Positions 44,871 through 55,180 are shown, counted from the stretch's first letter. The stretch: DNA of 64,000 nt from Anaerocolumna sp. (GCA_029256725.1 JAQSXJ010000005.1:1-64000); one strand, 5' to 3'. Translations and numbers: made by a program. The notes: generated by a model not told the origin, from the letters alone.

Positions 44871-45940
44871 GGAAAAAGTTTTCGGTATTTGGCGGGAGTA
44901 ATACCTTTAAAGCGTTTAAACAGCTTAATAAAATAACTTAAATCATTAAAGCCGCAGGCATAGGCAATTTCTGTTATGGTATCCTCTGTTGACAACAGCT
45001 GGCCGCAGGCTCTCTCAATACGGTAATTGTTCAGATACTCAAAAGGGCTTTTGTGAGTCATTTCCTGAAAAAAACGGCAGAAATATTTAGGAGACATACC
45101 GGCAGTTTTCGAAAGCTGTTCCAGGGTCAAACTGCTTTGATAGGAATCCTCCATATGTTCCAGAACCTGTTTCATCAAATGTATTCTTTTGTGGTTTCTT
45201 TGAGTTTCTGAATCTGTAGAATAATAATGATTCTTTGTAATACTTCCAAGTATCAGATATAAAAGTCCCTGGGTAATTAACTCATAACCAGGGGCTTTTT
45301 CTTTTAAGGTATCAAAAAGGCAGTAAAGATGCTTTAATAAAAGCTGCTCAGCAGGTTTTATATTTATCGAGCTAGTTGCATTCATTGAGTTAACTGTATC
45401 CATTGAGTTAACTGTATCCATTGAGTTAACTGTATTCATTGAGCTAGTTGTATTCATTGAGCTAGTTATATTCATTGAGTTAGATGTATTTATTGAGTTA
45501 TTTATATTCTCTGAGTACATATTCTCTGAGTTATACATATTCGCTGAATTGATACTGTGATTCACAGCGGTTTCATCTGGATAATATTCATTGATCAGAT
45601 ATGTATGATTCATGATTTCTTTAATGTAACGATTACAGGCATTATCTTTTTTTACAAGCATGTTCATATCAAAAACAATACATTGATAGACACAGTCTGT
45701 CGGAGTACCCCCATGAAGGGTACCACTGTTCAGAAACAGAATATCCCCTTTCTTTGCCAGATACTCCCGCTCGTCTAAGGTAACTACGAAACAGCCTTCT
45801 AAAATACGAATAATTTCATATTCCATATGCCAATGGTAAGACATAATATATTGGGGATGATTATGATCTACATGATAGAATTCTATTGGAAAATCAAAGG
45901 TTCCCCTTTGTTTGCTTTCGTTGTAACCCAGTTTCTGCAT
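44855..45940 (-). CDS. AraC-family regulator with a repeat-rich linker
   Basis: The start at 45940 (361 aa, MQKLGYNESKQRG) has GGAGG just upstream; the in-frame TTG at 45952 would overlap that site. An N-terminal cupin domain (about 15-115) contains the HWHMEYEIIRI and GDILFLNSGTLHGG motifs. A 70-residue linker follows, full of Ser, Met, Asn and Thr with short NSMDTV-like repeats. The C-terminal double helix-turn-helix has LEQLSKTAGMSPKYFCRFF and ITEIAYACGFNDLSYFIKLFKRFKGITPAKYR. It is divergent from the fucose genes, so it is probably their L-fucose-responsive activator, by analogy with other fucose regulators. Confidence 0.88.
   Translation of the reverse strand: MQKLGYNESKQRGTFDFPIEFYHVDHNHPQYIMSYHWHMEYEIIRILEGCFVVTLDEREYLAKKGDILFLNSGTLHGGTPTDCVYQCIVFDMNMLVKKDNACNRYIKEIMNHTYLINEYYPDETAVNHSINSANMYNSENMYSENINNSINTSNSMNITSSMNTTSSMNTVNSMDTVNSMDTVNSMNATSSINIKPAEQLLLKHLYCLFDTLKEKAPGYELITQGLLYLILGSITKNHYYSTDSETQRNHKRIHLMKQVLEHMEDSYQSSLTLEQLSKTAGMSPKYFCRFFQEMTHKSPFEYLNNYRIERACGQLLSTEDTITEIAYACGFNDLSYFIKLFKRFKGITPAKYRKLFPPSFS
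45361..45530 (-). repeat. 18-bp coding tandem repeats in the AraC linker
   Basis: About nine units close to ATTGAGTTAACTGTATCC (as read on the plus strand) follow each other, three of them nearly identical. The unit is 18 bp, so copy-number changes keep the frame and only lengthen or shorten the linker. Confidence 0.85.
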
Positions 45941-46153
45941 AAAAACCTCCAATGTGAATATCGTTATATTTTTTGCTATTATAACACAAGTATCTAATTA
46001 CCAGCAACCGTATAATAAAATTACAGTATTACTTGATTTGTGGCAATGCCCAGCTGTAAGCAGATGCGGCATGCGATGGAGCTAGACTGAAAAGAAAAGC
46101 AAAGCAATTTCAACCAGCAAAAAGAGCAGAAGGTATTTTCGATTAATATTTTT

Positions 46154-46169
46154 ATGCCGCAAAAGCGGC
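46154..46169 (+). promoter_or_regulatory. Hairpin just before the fucI ribosome binding site
   Basis: TGCCGC, AAAA, GCGGCA forms a perfect 6-bp GC-rich hairpin directly before AGAAGGAGG. It may protect the message end or affect translation. Confidence 0.4.
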
Positions 46170-46184
46170 AGAAGGAGGTTTATT

Positions 46185-47978
46185 ATGGCTAAGAACAGAT
46201 TGATTGGGGATTATCCTGTAATCGGAATCAGACCGACGATCGATGGAAGAAGAGGAGCATTAGGGGTAAGAGAGTCTTTGGAAGAACAGACCATGAATAT
46301 GGCGAAGGCAGCAGCGAAACTTTTTGAAGAGAACATTAGATATTCCAATGGTGAGCCAGTGAAAGTTATTATTGCGGATACGACCATTGGCCGTGTAGCT
46401 GAAGCAGCAGCCTGTGCAGATAAATTCAAGAAAGCGGGTGTAGACATCACCCTGACTGTAACACCCTGCTGGTGTTATGGCTCCGAGACCATGGATATGG
46501 ATACCAATACAATAAAAGGAGTATGGGGCTTTAATGGTACCGAAAGACCCGGTGCAGTGTATCTTGCAGCTGTTCTGGCAGGTCATGCACAGAAAGGGCT
46601 TCCTGCATTTGGTATCTATGGACATGATGTTCAGGATGCTGCCGATACAGAAATTCCTGAAGATGTAAGAGAAAAGCTGCTCCGTTTCGGACGTGCTTCC
46701 GTTGCAGCAGCAACCATGAGAGGTAAATCTTATCTTCAGATCGGTTCTATCTGTATGGGTATAGCAGGTTCTATTATTGATACGGATTTCTTCGAAGAAT
46801 ACTTAGGTATGAGAGTGGAATCTGTTGATGAAGTTGAAATAATCCGTAGAATGACAGAAGAAATATATGATAAGGCTGAGTATGAGAAAGCTCTTGCCTG
46901 GACAAAAGAGCACTGTAAGGAAGGCTTTGATAAGAATCCGGAGGAATTACGTAAATCACCGGAAGAAAAAGAGAAGGACTGGGAATTTGTTGTTAAGATG
47001 ATGTGCATTATTAAAGATTTATTTAACGGTAATCCCAACCTGCCTGACTATGCAAAAGAAGAGAGTGTAGGTCATAATGCTATCGCAGGCGGCTTCCAGG
47101 GACAGAGACAGTGGACAGATTTCTATCCCAACTGTGATTACCCGGAATCTTTGTTAAATTCCTCTTTTGACTGGGAAGGTGCAAGAGAACCATACATATT
47201 AGCAACAGAAAATGATACTTTAAATGGTGTTGGTATGCTCTTTGGCAAGCTTCTTACCAATACCCCTCAGATCTTTGCAGATGTAAGGACTTATTGGAGT
47301 CCGGAGGCAGTTAAGAAAGCTACCGGTTATGAACTGGAAGGCATTGCAGAGGAATCCAAAGGTTTTATCCATCTGATTAACTCCGGTGCAGCCTGCATTG
47401 ATGCCTGCGGTGAGATAAAAGATGCTGACGGCAATGGTATTATGAAACCCTTCTGGGAGATGACAGAGGCCGATCAGGAAGCCTGCTTAAAGGCAACTAC
47501 CTGGAATGCAGCAGATACAGGGTATTTCAGAGGCGGCGGCTACTCCTCCAGATTCTTAACCAGAAGTGAAATGCCGGTTACTATGGTTCGTATAAATCTT
47601 GTAAAAGGTGTAGGACCTGTGCTTCAGCTGGCAGAAGGTTATACTGTTAATCTGCCCGAAGAGGTATCTGACAAACTGTGGAAGAGAACTGATTATACCT
47701 GGCCTTGTACCTGGTTTGCTCCAAGACTTACCGGTAAAGGTGCATTTACCTCGGCTTATGATGTTATGAATAATTGGGGAGCCAACCATGGTGCCATCAG
47801 TTATGGACATATTGGTGCAGATATTATAACCCTGTGCTCTATATTAAGAATTCCTGTTAATATGCATAATGTCCCAGAAGAGCAGATCTTCCGTCCTGCT
47901 GTATGGAGTGCTTTTGGTATGGATAAGGAAGGACAGGATTACAGAGCCTGCCAGAATTTCGGACCTTTGTATAAGTAA
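46185..47978 (+). CDS. fucI: L-fucose isomerase
   Basis: The 597-aa cytoplasmic enzyme converts L-fucose to L-fuculose (and D-arabinose to D-ribulose) with Mn2+. Family features include the N-terminal [23 protein letters not shown], the [12 protein letters not shown] segment, [27 protein letters not shown], and metal-site acidic residues in the middle. The C-terminal part has [20 protein letters not shown] and [19 protein letters not shown]. Length is normal for FucI. AGGAGG precedes the ATG. It is the first gene of a fucI-kinase-fucU operon controlled from the divergent AraC side. Confidence 0.96.
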   Translation: MAKNRLIGDYPVIGIRPTIDGRRGALGVRESLEEQTMNMAKAAAKLFEENIRYSNGEPVKVIIADTTIGRVAEAAACADKFKKAGVDITLTVTPCWCYGSETMDMDTNTIKGVWGFNGTERPGAVYLAAVLAGHAQKGLPAFGIYGHDVQDAADTEIPEDVREKLLRFGRASVAAATMRGKSYLQIGSICMGIAGSIIDTDFFEEYLGMRVESVDEVEIIRRMTEEIYDKAEYEKALAWTKEHCKEGFDKNPEELRKSPEEKEKDWEFVVKMMCIIKDLFNGNPNLPDYAKEESVGHNAIAGGFQGQRQWTDFYPNCDYPESLLNSSFDWEGAREPYILATENDTLNGVGMLFGKLLTNTPQIFADVRTYWSPEAVKKATGYELEGIAEESKGFIHLINSGAACIDACGEIKDADGNGIMKPFWEMTEADQEACLKATTWNAADTGYFRGGGYSSRFLTRSEMPVTMVRINLVKGVGPVLQLAEGYTVNLPEEVSDKLWKRTDYTWPCTWFAPRLTGKGAFTSAYDVMNNWGANHGAISYGHIGADIITLCSILRIPVNMHNVPEEQIFRPAVWSAFGMDKEGQDYRACQNFGPLYK

Positions 47979-48019
47979 ATGGAATTATGGGTGTGCCAAG
48001 GTACACAGTTAGGAGTTTT

Positions 48020-49483
48020 ATGAAGAAGGTTATTGCGTTTGACCTGGGGGCTTCCAGTGGCAGGGCTATGGTCGGTGAACTTTCAGATAACAGGATTACC
48101 ATCAGGGAAATCCATCGATTCTTAAATGAACCGGTATTAGTCAGAGGAACTCTTTATTGGGATGTTCTAAGACTCTTTCATGAGATGAAACAGGGGTTAG
48201 TAAAAGCCAAGGCTGAGGGTGAGATCACCAGCCTTGGAGTGGACACCTGGGGAGTGGATTTCGGACTGATTGATGCAAAAGGAAGGCTGCTTGAGAATCC
48301 GGTCCATTACCGGGATATCAGAACAAAAGGTATGCTAAAGGCAGCAGAAGAAAGAATCAGCCTGGAGGAACTTTACCGCATTACGGGTAATCAGCTTATG
48401 GAGATAAATACAGCATTTCAGCTTCTTTCCCTGGTATCTGATAAGGAGGATACCTTAGAGAGAGCGGATACTCTTTTGCTGATGCCGGATTTATTTAACT
48501 ACTTGTTTACCGGTAAAAGATATGCCGAATATTCCATTGCCTCAACCACACAGTTATTAGATGCGAAAGAGAGACAATGGTCTGAGGAAGTTCTTAAAGC
48601 CCTGGGAATCTCAGAAGCATTGTTGCCAGAGGTCATACCCAGTGGTACACTTATTGGTTCAATAACAGATGAAATCAAAGAAGAGTTAAATGTTTCATCC
48701 ATCAATGTGGCAGCAGTGGCTGGGCATGATACCCAGAGCGCTTTAGTTGCCGTACCGGCCAGAGAGAAAGATTTCCTGTTTATAAGCTGTGGTACCTGGT
48801 CTTTAATGGGAACAGAACTGGACAGTCCGTTAATAGATGAGAAGTCTGCCGGATACAATTTTACCAACGAAGGAGGTTTCGGCGGTAAGATATCCTTCTT
48901 AAAAAATCTCACCGGCTTATGGCTGGTTCAGGAAAGCAGACGCTGGTGGGAGAAGGAAGGAATATCCTACAGCTTTTCAGAGTTAGAGAAAATGGCTGAA
49001 AGTACAGAAGCTTTTCAGAGTTTTATAGATACGGACAGTGAAGAATTTGCATTGCCCGGAAATCTTCCGGATCGTATCAGAGAATTCTGCAGAAAAACCG
49101 GGCAGAAGGTTCCTGTAACACCGGGAGAAATCGTCCGCTGTATCAATGAAAGCCTTTCCTTCAGGTATCGAACGGTTATGGAGGAAATAGCAGATTGTAC
49201 TGGGTTGACCTATGACAGGCTTTATATTGTAGGCGGAGGAATCAATAGTAAGTTATTATGCAAGATGACTGCCTGTGCTTGTAAGAAGGAAGTGGTTGCC
49301 GGACCTTCAGAAGCTACAGTCTATGGAAACATCGCGCTTCAGTTAATTGCTGCAGGTGATATAGAAAACCTTACATCAGCAAGAAGTATTATCGGTCAGT
49401 CCGCAGAAATCAGTATTTATCAGCCAATGGAACAGGAAAACTGGGAGGCCGCATACCAACGATATAAAGCTTTACTAGATTAG
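48020..49483 (+). CDS. Rhamnulokinase-family sugar kinase (probable L-fuculokinase)
   Basis: The start at 48020 (487 aa) has AGGAG 4 bases upstream. An earlier GTG at 47987 does not. FGGY-family marks are KVIAFDLGASSGRAMVGEL (phosphate 1 loop), LGVDTWGVDFGLID, VAGHDTQSALVAVPA and the C-terminal IVGGGINSKLLCKMTACACKKEV. Sequence style is closest to RhaB rhamnulokinases. In clostridial fucose operons RhaB-like enzymes phosphorylate L-fuculose, and the position between fucI and fucU supports that. Substrate is an inference. No aldolase is present in the window. Confidence 0.88.
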   Translation: MKKVIAFDLGASSGRAMVGELSDNRITIREIHRFLNEPVLVRGTLYWDVLRLFHEMKQGLVKAKAEGEITSLGVDTWGVDFGLIDAKGRLLENPVHYRDIRTKGMLKAAEERISLEELYRITGNQLMEINTAFQLLSLVSDKEDTLERADTLLLMPDLFNYLFTGKRYAEYSIASTTQLLDAKERQWSEEVLKALGISEALLPEVIPSGTLIGSITDEIKEELNVSSINVAAVAGHDTQSALVAVPAREKDFLFISCGTWSLMGTELDSPLIDEKSAGYNFTNEGGFGGKISFLKNLTGLWLVQESRRWWEKEGISYSFSELEKMAESTEAFQSFIDTDSEEFALPGNLPDRIREFCRKTGQKVPVTPGEIVRCINESLSFRYRTVMEEIADCTGLTYDRLYIVGGGINSKLLCKMTACACKKEVVAGPSEATVYGNIALQLIAAGDIENLTSARSIIGQSAEISIYQPMEQENWEAAYQRYKALLD

Positions 49484-49565
49484 GGTGTGTCTGTAAACTC
49501 GTTGTTCAGTTCTGAACACCCCCCCTTTGGAGTATATTGTGTGCGATTTTGGAAAGGATTAAATT

Positions 49566-50000
49566 ATGTTAAAAGGGATTCCGCCTATATTATCTCCGGA
49601 ACTGCTGAAAGTTCTCTGTGAGATGGGGCATAGTGACAGAATAGTTATATCAGATGGTAATTTTCCCGCACAGTCAATGGGAAAGGACAGTATTGTAATA
49701 CGTTTAGACGGCCATGGTGTGCCTGAAATTTTGGATGCCATTCTCACGGTTTTTCCCCTTGATACTTATGTTGAGAAACCGGTAACTCTAATGGAAATAG
49801 TGAAAGGTGATACGGCTAAGACTCCCATCTGGGACACTTATAAGACAATTGTAGAAAAACATGATACCAGAGGCAGCGATGTGATTGGGCAGATGGAGAG
49901 GTTTGCATTTTATGATTCCGCAAGAACTGCCTATGCTATCGTGGCAACTGGAGAGAAGGCATTGTATGCCAATATCATGCTGCAAAAAGGCGTAATTTGA
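49566..50000 (+). CDS. fucU: L-fucose mutarotase
   Basis: The 144-aa protein belongs to the RbsD/FucU family and interconverts the alpha and beta anomers of L-fucose. The family start MLKGIPPILSPELLKVLCEMGHSD includes the catalytic histidine region GHSDRIVISDGNFPA. The C-terminal part has GQMERFAFYDSARTAYAIVATGE with the conserved ERFAFY. AAAGGA precedes the ATG. It is the last gene of the operon and is closed by an 18-bp perfect hairpin. Confidence 0.95.
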   Translation: MLKGIPPILSPELLKVLCEMGHSDRIVISDGNFPAQSMGKDSIVIRLDGHGVPEILDAILTVFPLDTYVEKPVTLMEIVKGDTAKTPIWDTYKTIVEKHDTRGSDVIGQMERFAFYDSARTAYAIVATGEKALYANIMLQKGVI

Positions 50001-50037
50001 TAACATGAGGTTGTGACAAAAGGTATCCATAATATAG

Positions 50038-50076
50038 AAGTAGCCGTTGCATTATTTTATAATGCAACGGCTACTT
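50038..50076 (+). terminator. Hairpin terminator of the fucose operon
   Basis: A perfect 18-bp stem (50038-50055 with 50059-50076) with a TTT loop. No T-run follows, so it may also serve as an mRNA-stabilising 3' end. Confidence 0.7.
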
Positions 50077-50153
50077 GTGTTGGTATGGCAGTCTTTTAAT
50101 AAACCACCTGTTATACAGGTAGGTCCACAGCTGCTTTAGCTTACCTCCAGTAA

Positions 50154-50618
50154 TTATTTTTTTATACCTTTAAGAAGTATATCAATTGCTTCTTCCATTC
50201 TTTTTTCTCTGGTTTCTTTTTTCTTAGCACTAATAATCCAATCTGTGAATTTCTTTTGATTGCTGTAAGAAAGTGATTTGAAAAATTCCTTCGCCTTATT
50301 ATTAATATCCAGAAGATTCTCAAAGTCTTCCGGTATTTCAAGAATACGTTCTGCCTCATCTTTCTGCAATCTTACATGGATGATATCCCCTGGATTTTTA
50401 CCGATGGCTTCTCTTACCTTCTGGTTTAGCCCTAGAAAATGGCAGGGATGTCCCATTTTAGCAAGGGAACCTCTGTATTCATAACCGTCAAAATAAGCCA
50501 ATACCTTAACTTGTCCTTTGGTACCAAATTCTTGTTCCACATCAAAAGGAAATTCAATGTAAGCTGAATTAAGAGTTTCATGTTTTATAAGTAAAGCATC
50601 AAATTCATATATTTTCAT
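50154..50618 (-). CDS. DUF1905/YdeI-type protein
   Basis: The 154-aa protein has an N-terminal DUF1905 beta-barrel (YIEFPFDVEQEFGTKGQVKVLAYFDG, then GHPCHFLGLNQKVREAIGKNPGD). A helical YdeI/OmdA-like C-terminal part follows (LLDINNKAKEFFKSLSYSNQKKFTDWIISAKKKETREKR). The combination is found in many Firmicutes and has been called bacteriocin-protection-like, without a solid mechanism. It is convergent with the fucose operon and has no obvious partner gene. Confidence 0.85.
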   Translation of the reverse strand: MKIYEFDALLIKHETLNSAYIEFPFDVEQEFGTKGQVKVLAYFDGYEYRGSLAKMGHPCHFLGLNQKVREAIGKNPGDIIHVRLQKDEAERILEIPEDFENLLDINNKAKEFFKSLSYSNQKKFTDWIISAKKKETREKRMEEAIDILLKGIKK

Positions 50619-50825
50619 AGAGCCTCATCTTTCTTAGGGGAGTGGTTATAGATCTTTAATTTCTGAGTTAAGACTTACACGATTCATTATATATACTTTA
50701 TTTTTATCAATCAAGGCTTTGCCAATTTTTATTAGATTATACAAGTGGTGAAAAATGTCATCTATTGACAATTATAAAGCAATCCTATATATTAAATGTA
50801 AATTGATGTAAAGGAAATTTATTGA

Positions 50826-51266
50826 ATGAAAAATTCACTTCGTAATAAATTAGTAACTGGTATGTTAGTAGTTCTTTTTGCAGCAATCATATTGGTCTGG
50901 TTTATATATAATAATCTAGGCTTATACCCTATAAGAAATCTGCCAATATCACAAATTGAATCAATCAGTATATATTCATTGTCCTTAGAAGAAAAGGAAG
51001 TATTGTCAGAAGAAGAAAAGAAAGAATTACTAAGCTATCTTAGTAAGGTAGAGTTAAAAGGGAAAGGAACGCAGGAATTCAAGGAATATGATGGGGGCAA
51101 ATATTTAATGTTTCAACTAAATTTGAAGGATTCCTCAAATATAGATTTTGCAGCAAGTAATCCATTCTATATTATTAACATAGAAAAAGGTTATAAAGCA
51201 GATTATGGTTTATGTGGTAAAATAAGCCGATTATACTATAGTATGCTTGATAAGCATTTTAAGTGA
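50826..51266 (+). CDS. Membrane-anchored hypothetical protein
   Basis: The 146-aa protein has one N-terminal hydrophobic helix (about 10-29, VTGMLVVLFAAIILVWFIY) and then an extracytoplasmic-type domain with LSEEEKKELLSYLSKVELKGKG and GGKYLMFQLNLKDSS. The start is preceded only by AAAGGAAA. No family recognised. A small second reading frame with a membrane segment lies 70 bases downstream. Both may be one accessory unit. Confidence 0.6.
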   Translation: MKNSLRNKLVTGMLVVLFAAIILVWFIYNNLGLYPIRNLPISQIESISIYSLSLEEKEVLSEEEKKELLSYLSKVELKGKGTQEFKEYDGGKYLMFQLNLKDSSNIDFAASNPFYIINIEKGYKADYGLCGKISRLYYSMLDKHFK

Positions 51267-51334
51267 TACAGAACGAATATAGAAACTTTTATTATAGCTT
51301 GATAGGAATTTGATGAAGTAAAAGGAGATATTAA

Positions 51335-51468
51335 ATGCCTGTTTTATCTTTATTATATTATTATTTATCGTTATTGTAAGTATTCTTTTATATAGTCTTT
51401 TAATCTATGTGTTAGTTCTGGCTATCAAAGCTCTTAGATTGTATATCGAAAAAAACAATCAAAATTAA
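51335..51468 (+). pseudogene. Small membrane peptide, frame inconsistent
   Basis: A good GGAG site (51324-51327) lies 7 bases before ATG 51335, but that frame stops after 14 codons. The frame two bases later is open to TAA 51466-51468 and codes a strongly hydrophobic segment FIFIILLFIVIVSILLYSLL, then VLVLAIKALRLYIEKN. This is typical of short clostridial membrane proteins. A one-base loss or two-base gain just after the start would explain it. Confidence 0.4.
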
Positions 51469-51549
51469 AAGCTCTAATAACCTTATGATGAGAATTGTAA
51501 TTTAATACACAGAGTGTCGTCCGTGCGCCTTTCCTCTCAATATTCGCAG

Positions 51550-51762
51550 GCAATTAGCAGAACATGGAAAGAATGAATGCGCCTATGGAAATGTATTAGA
51601 AGTCCTTTTCTCTGAAGCTTTCGTGCTATATCCTCAAACAGATTGTCTGAGCGAAGCGAGTTATCTGTTTGAGGATATGTCCAGCACAAAAGCTTCAGAG
51701 AAATTAGGACTTCTTATACATTGGAATGAACGCATGAATTCTTTCCATGTTCTGCTAATTGC
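51550..51762 (+). repeat. 213-nt foldback (long inverted repeat) element
   Basis: The left arm (51550-51643) and right arm (51663-51762) are imperfect inverted copies, by eye about 85 percent identical. They start with GCAATTAGCAGAACATGGAA and meet around a 19-base loop containing GCGAAGCG. The flanks are CGTCCGTGCG on the left and CGTCCCCTTG on the right. No protein is coded. The right flank recurs at the element after alaS. It is probably a MITE/REP-type element, able to form a long RNA hairpin before leuS. Confidence 0.85.
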
Positions 51763-51895
51763 CGTCCCCTTGTAAAAAAACTGTTCTTTCACCATTAAAA
51801 TCTTCTAATACATTTATATTTGCTAAATTTATAATAATACTCTGTCCTGCATAAAATTTACTTCCTAAAAGAAAAACATAAATTGAGTTTTAGTG

Positions 51896-51924
51896 TTGTT
51901 AAAATAATAAATAATGTGTATAAT
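51896..51924 (+). promoter_or_regulatory. Promoter of leuS
   Basis: TTGTTA (51896-51901) and TATAAT (51919-51924) with a 17-base spacer lie about 38 bases before the leuS start. The leader is too short for a T-box. Confidence 0.65.
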
Positions 51925-51961
51925 TAAGAAAAATATAGTACATTTTAGGAGGTCATTTAGC

Positions 51962-54373
51962 GTGACAGAGGATTATTCACCGAAGAAAATTGAAAAAAAG
52001 TGGCAGGATATCTGGGAAAAGAGCAATGCTTTTAAGACCGGAATTGATAAAAGTAAGCCAAAATACTACGCCCTTGTTGAGTTTCCTTATCCTTCGGGAC
52101 AGGGACTGCATGTAGGCCATCCAAGACCTTATACTGCACTTGATATCATTGCAAGAAAGAGAAGACTGGAAGGTTATAATGTGCTATACCCTATGGGCTG
52201 GGACGCCTTCGGACTTCCTACTGAAAATTATGCCATCAAGAATAAAATTCATCCAAGGATAGTAACGGATAATAATATAAAGCATTTTAAAGAACAGCTT
52301 CAGTCTCTGGGTTATTCCTTTGATTGGGAGAGAGAAATCAACACAACAGATCCGAACTATTATAAATGGACACAATGGATCTTCCTTAAATTATTTGAAA
52401 AAGGACTGGCCTACAAAGCAGAGATGCCAATTAATTGGTGTACTTCCTGTCAGGTTGGACTGGCTAATGAGGAAGTGGTAAACGGAGTATGTGAACGCTG
52501 TGGCAGTGAAGTCGTACACAAGGTTAAGAGTCAGTGGATGTTAAAGATCACTGCTTATGCTGACCGTTTAATTGATGATCTTGATTTGGTAGATTATGCA
52601 GACCGTATTAAGAACCAGCAGAAGAACTGGATTGGTCGTTCAGAAGGTGCCGAAATAGATTTTAAATTAAAGGGAGCAGATGAGACTCTTAAGATATTTA
52701 CCACAAGACCGGATACTTTGTTTGGTGCTACTTATATGGTAATATCACCGGAGCATGGTTTATTGGATAAATACCAGAGTATTATCGGGAACTGGGAAGA
52801 AGTTACTGCCTACAAAGAGGCAGCAGCCAAGAAATCAGACTTTGAGAGAGCAGAGCTTGCCAAAGACAAAACCGGTGTTGAGGTCAAAGGCATTACCGCC
52901 ATTAATCCTGTAACCGGGAAAGAAGTACCTATCTGGATTTCTGATTATGTCCTTATGACCTACGGAACAGGTGCTATTATGGCGGTTCCTGCACATGATA
53001 CAAGAGACTGGGAATTTGCTAAGAAATTCGGTCTTTCGATTATTCCGGTAATTGAAGGTGGTAACGTAGAAGAGGAAGCTTTTACTGAATATAATGGAAA
53101 ATTAATTAATTCTGATTTCTTAAATGGTTTAATGGTTACAGAAGCCAAGAAGCGTATGATGGAGTGGGTAGAAGAAAAGGGTATTGGTAAGAAGACCGTA
53201 AACTTTAAATTAAGAGACTGGGTATTCTCAAGACAAAGATATTGGGGAGAACCTATTCCTTTAGTTCACTGTGAAAAATGCGGTTTTGTACCCGTTCCTG
53301 AAAGTGAATTGCCGTTGCTGCTCCCTGAAACAGAAAGTTATGAGCCCGGAGAAAATGGAGAATCTCCTATTGCCCGTATGACAGACTGGGTTGAGACTAC
53401 CTGCCCTCATTGTGGCGGACATGCTCACAGGGAAACAGATACCATGCCTCAATGGGCAGGTTCCTCCTGGTATTTCCTGCGTTATATCGACCCTGATAAT
53501 ATGGATGCTTTTGCTTCCAAAGAAACTCTGGATTACTGGCTGCCTGTTGACTGGTATAACGGCGGTATGGAGCATACTACACTTCATCTTTTATACTCAA
53601 GATTCTGGCATAAATTCCTTTATGATTTAGGATATGTCAGTGAGCCGGAACCTTACAGAAAGAGAACCTCTCATGGCATGATTCTTGGTGAGAACGGTGA
53701 GAAGATGTCCAAATCCAGAGGAAATGTAATTAATCCTGATGATATCGTAAATGAATTTGGTGCAGATACTCTTCGTACTTATGAGATGTTCATCGGTGCC
53801 TTTGAATTAAGCGCTGCCTGGTCGAATGATGGCGTAAAAGGCTGCCGAAGATTCCTTGAGAGAGTATGGAAACTGCAGGATCTTGTAACAGAGGAAAATG
53901 GTTATTCTAAAGAATTAGAGATCAAAATGCATCAGACCATGAAGAAAGTCAGTCTGGACTTTGAAGGCCTGAAATTCAATACCGCTGTTGCAGCATTAAT
54001 GTCCTTAATTAATGATTTTAATAAAATTGGTAAAATAACAAAGGCTGAATACCGTACCTTCTTGATCCTGTTAAATCCAGTAGCACCTCATATGACAGAA
54101 GAGCTCTGGAGCCTGGCGGGCTTTGAAGGTAATCTGTTTGAGACTTCCTGGCCAGTATGGGAAGAAGAGAAAACCATAGAAAGTCAGTTAGAAATAGCAG
54201 TTCAGGTAAACGGTAAATTAAAGGCTACAGTATTGATAAATAGGGGAGAAGAACAAGATACTGTAAAGGATAAAGTTATGGGAACCGAAGCTGTTACTCA
54301 ATTCCTTGAAGGGAAAACTATAGTTAAAGAAATTTATGTTAAAGATAAAATTTATAATATTGTAGTTCGTTAG
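51962..54373 (+). CDS. leuS: Leucyl-tRNA synthetase
   Basis: The start is GTG at 51962 (803 aa), with AGGAGG 9 bases upstream. An in-frame ATG at 51914 lies within the promoter. The class I enzyme charges tRNA-Leu. The N-terminus is [15 protein letters not shown]. The HIGH motif reads [14 protein letters not shown] (about 40-53). A zinc-type [14 protein letters not shown]...CERCG segment is at about 160-185, and the editing domain contains [19 protein letters not shown]. The KMSKS loop reads [15 protein letters not shown] near 580, followed by the anticodon domain and the C-terminal [12 protein letters not shown]. Complete. Confidence 0.97.
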   Translation: MTEDYSPKKIEKKWQDIWEKSNAFKTGIDKSKPKYYALVEFPYPSGQGLHVGHPRPYTALDIIARKRRLEGYNVLYPMGWDAFGLPTENYAIKNKIHPRIVTDNNIKHFKEQLQSLGYSFDWEREINTTDPNYYKWTQWIFLKLFEKGLAYKAEMPINWCTSCQVGLANEEVVNGVCERCGSEVVHKVKSQWMLKITAYADRLIDDLDLVDYADRIKNQQKNWIGRSEGAEIDFKLKGADETLKIFTTRPDTLFGATYMVISPEHGLLDKYQSIIGNWEEVTAYKEAAAKKSDFERAELAKDKTGVEVKGITAINPVTGKEVPIWISDYVLMTYGTGAIMAVPAHDTRDWEFAKKFGLSIIPVIEGGNVEEEAFTEYNGKLINSDFLNGLMVTEAKKRMMEWVEEKGIGKKTVNFKLRDWVFSRQRYWGEPIPLVHCEKCGFVPVPESELPLLLPETESYEPGENGESPIARMTDWVETTCPHCGGHAHRETDTMPQWAGSSWYFLRYIDPDNMDAFASKETLDYWLPVDWYNGGMEHTTLHLLYSRFWHKFLYDLGYVSEPEPYRKRTSHGMILGENGEKMSKSRGNVINPDDIVNEFGADTLRTYEMFIGAFELSAAWSNDGVKGCRRFLERVWKLQDLVTEENGYSKELEIKMHQTMKKVSLDFEGLKFNTAVAALMSLINDFNKIGKITKAEYRTFLILLNPVAPHMTEELWSLAGFEGNLFETSWPVWEEEKTIESQLEIAVQVNGKLKATVLINRGEEQDTVKDKVMGTEAVTQFLEGKTIVKEIYVKDKIYNIVVR

Positions 54374-54442
54374 TATATAAAACATGTTTAAATGAGAAAA
54401 TACCTCTAAAGGTATCAAGTTGAGCAGGTTATCGGAGGGGAC

Positions 54443-54805
54443 ATGAAGAAAGTTTTAATTGCTGACGATGCTATATTTATGAGAAAAGTATTGGCAGATA
54501 TACTAGAGAAAAATGGTTATGAGGTAGTAGGTGAGGCTTCTAACGGCAGAGATGCTGTAGAGAAGTATCTTTTACTGAAACCTGAATTTGTGACGATGGA
54601 TATTACAATGCCTGGAATGGATGGGATAGAAGCACTTCAGACAATAAAGAGAATTGATAAGAACTGTAAGGTTATTATGGTGTCAGCGATGGGACAGGAA
54701 GAAATGATCAATGATTCTATCCGTGCTGGAGCCAAAGGATTTATTGTGAAGCCTTTCAGAGAAGGTGATGTTCTTCAACAAGTGAAAAAGCTTAATTTTC
54801 TCTAA
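54443..54805 (+). CDS. CheY-like stand-alone response regulator
   Basis: The 120-aa protein is a single receiver domain. It has the acidic pair IADDA (residues 8-9), the phosphoacceptor Asp53 in TMDITMPGMDG, a signalling Ser in MVSAMG and Lys in GFIVKPF. There is no output domain. It resembles CheY and the regulators paired with CheC/CheX-type proteins, but no kinase or chemotaxis gene is adjacent. The only nearby trace is the receptor remnant at 29309. GGAGGGG precedes the ATG. Confidence 0.9.
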   Translation: MKKVLIADDAIFMRKVLADILEKNGYEVVGEASNGRDAVEKYLLLKPEFVTMDITMPGMDGIEALQTIKRIDKNCKVIMVSAMGQEEMINDSIRAGAKGFIVKPFREGDVLQQVKKLNFL

Positions 54806-54836
54806 AGCTTGATGGTCGTCGGTGTAAGCTTTTTTA
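54804..54836 (+). terminator. Terminator after the CheY-like gene
   Basis: AAAGCTT (54804-54810) pairs with AAGCTTT (54826-54832), followed by TTTTA. The arm overlaps the stop codon. The segment 54837-55113 that follows is AT-rich and shows no gene or clear element. Confidence 0.6.
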
Positions 54837-55113
54837 TGTTAAGAAATTGCACCCCATTAATAGAACTGCATCCATGATGAACGGGATGCACATGATGTGC
54901 TTTAGAAAGTATTTTGTATTTATCTATTTATAAATAAGATAATATTTTTGAATATGATTCATATACGAAAAAGTTCGCTCCATAAGAGTATATAACAGTA
55001 TTGACTCAAGATTGATTTTAGAAGATTTTTCTGCATAACTGGCGTTATTTGGTCAGAATAACCCTGTAGAATCATGTAATGAAACTTCAAAATAAATTAT
55101 TCTGAGAAATAAA

Positions 55114-55146
55114 ATAATGGAGTGCGTCTATCACACACTCCATTAT
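55114..55146 (-). terminator. Terminator of the flavodoxin-like gene
   Basis: A perfect 11-bp stem (55114-55124 with 55136-55146), read on the minus strand, is followed by TTATTTC. It lies 35 bases after the stop codon of the minus-strand gene. Confidence 0.65.
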
Positions 55147-55180
55147 CAATTACAAATGTCTTAATACCAGGTACACTGAT

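Noticed and set aside
51914..51961. ATG at 51914 as leuS start
   Set aside because: It overlaps the TATAAT box. The GTG at 51962 has AGGAGG and the normal N-terminus.
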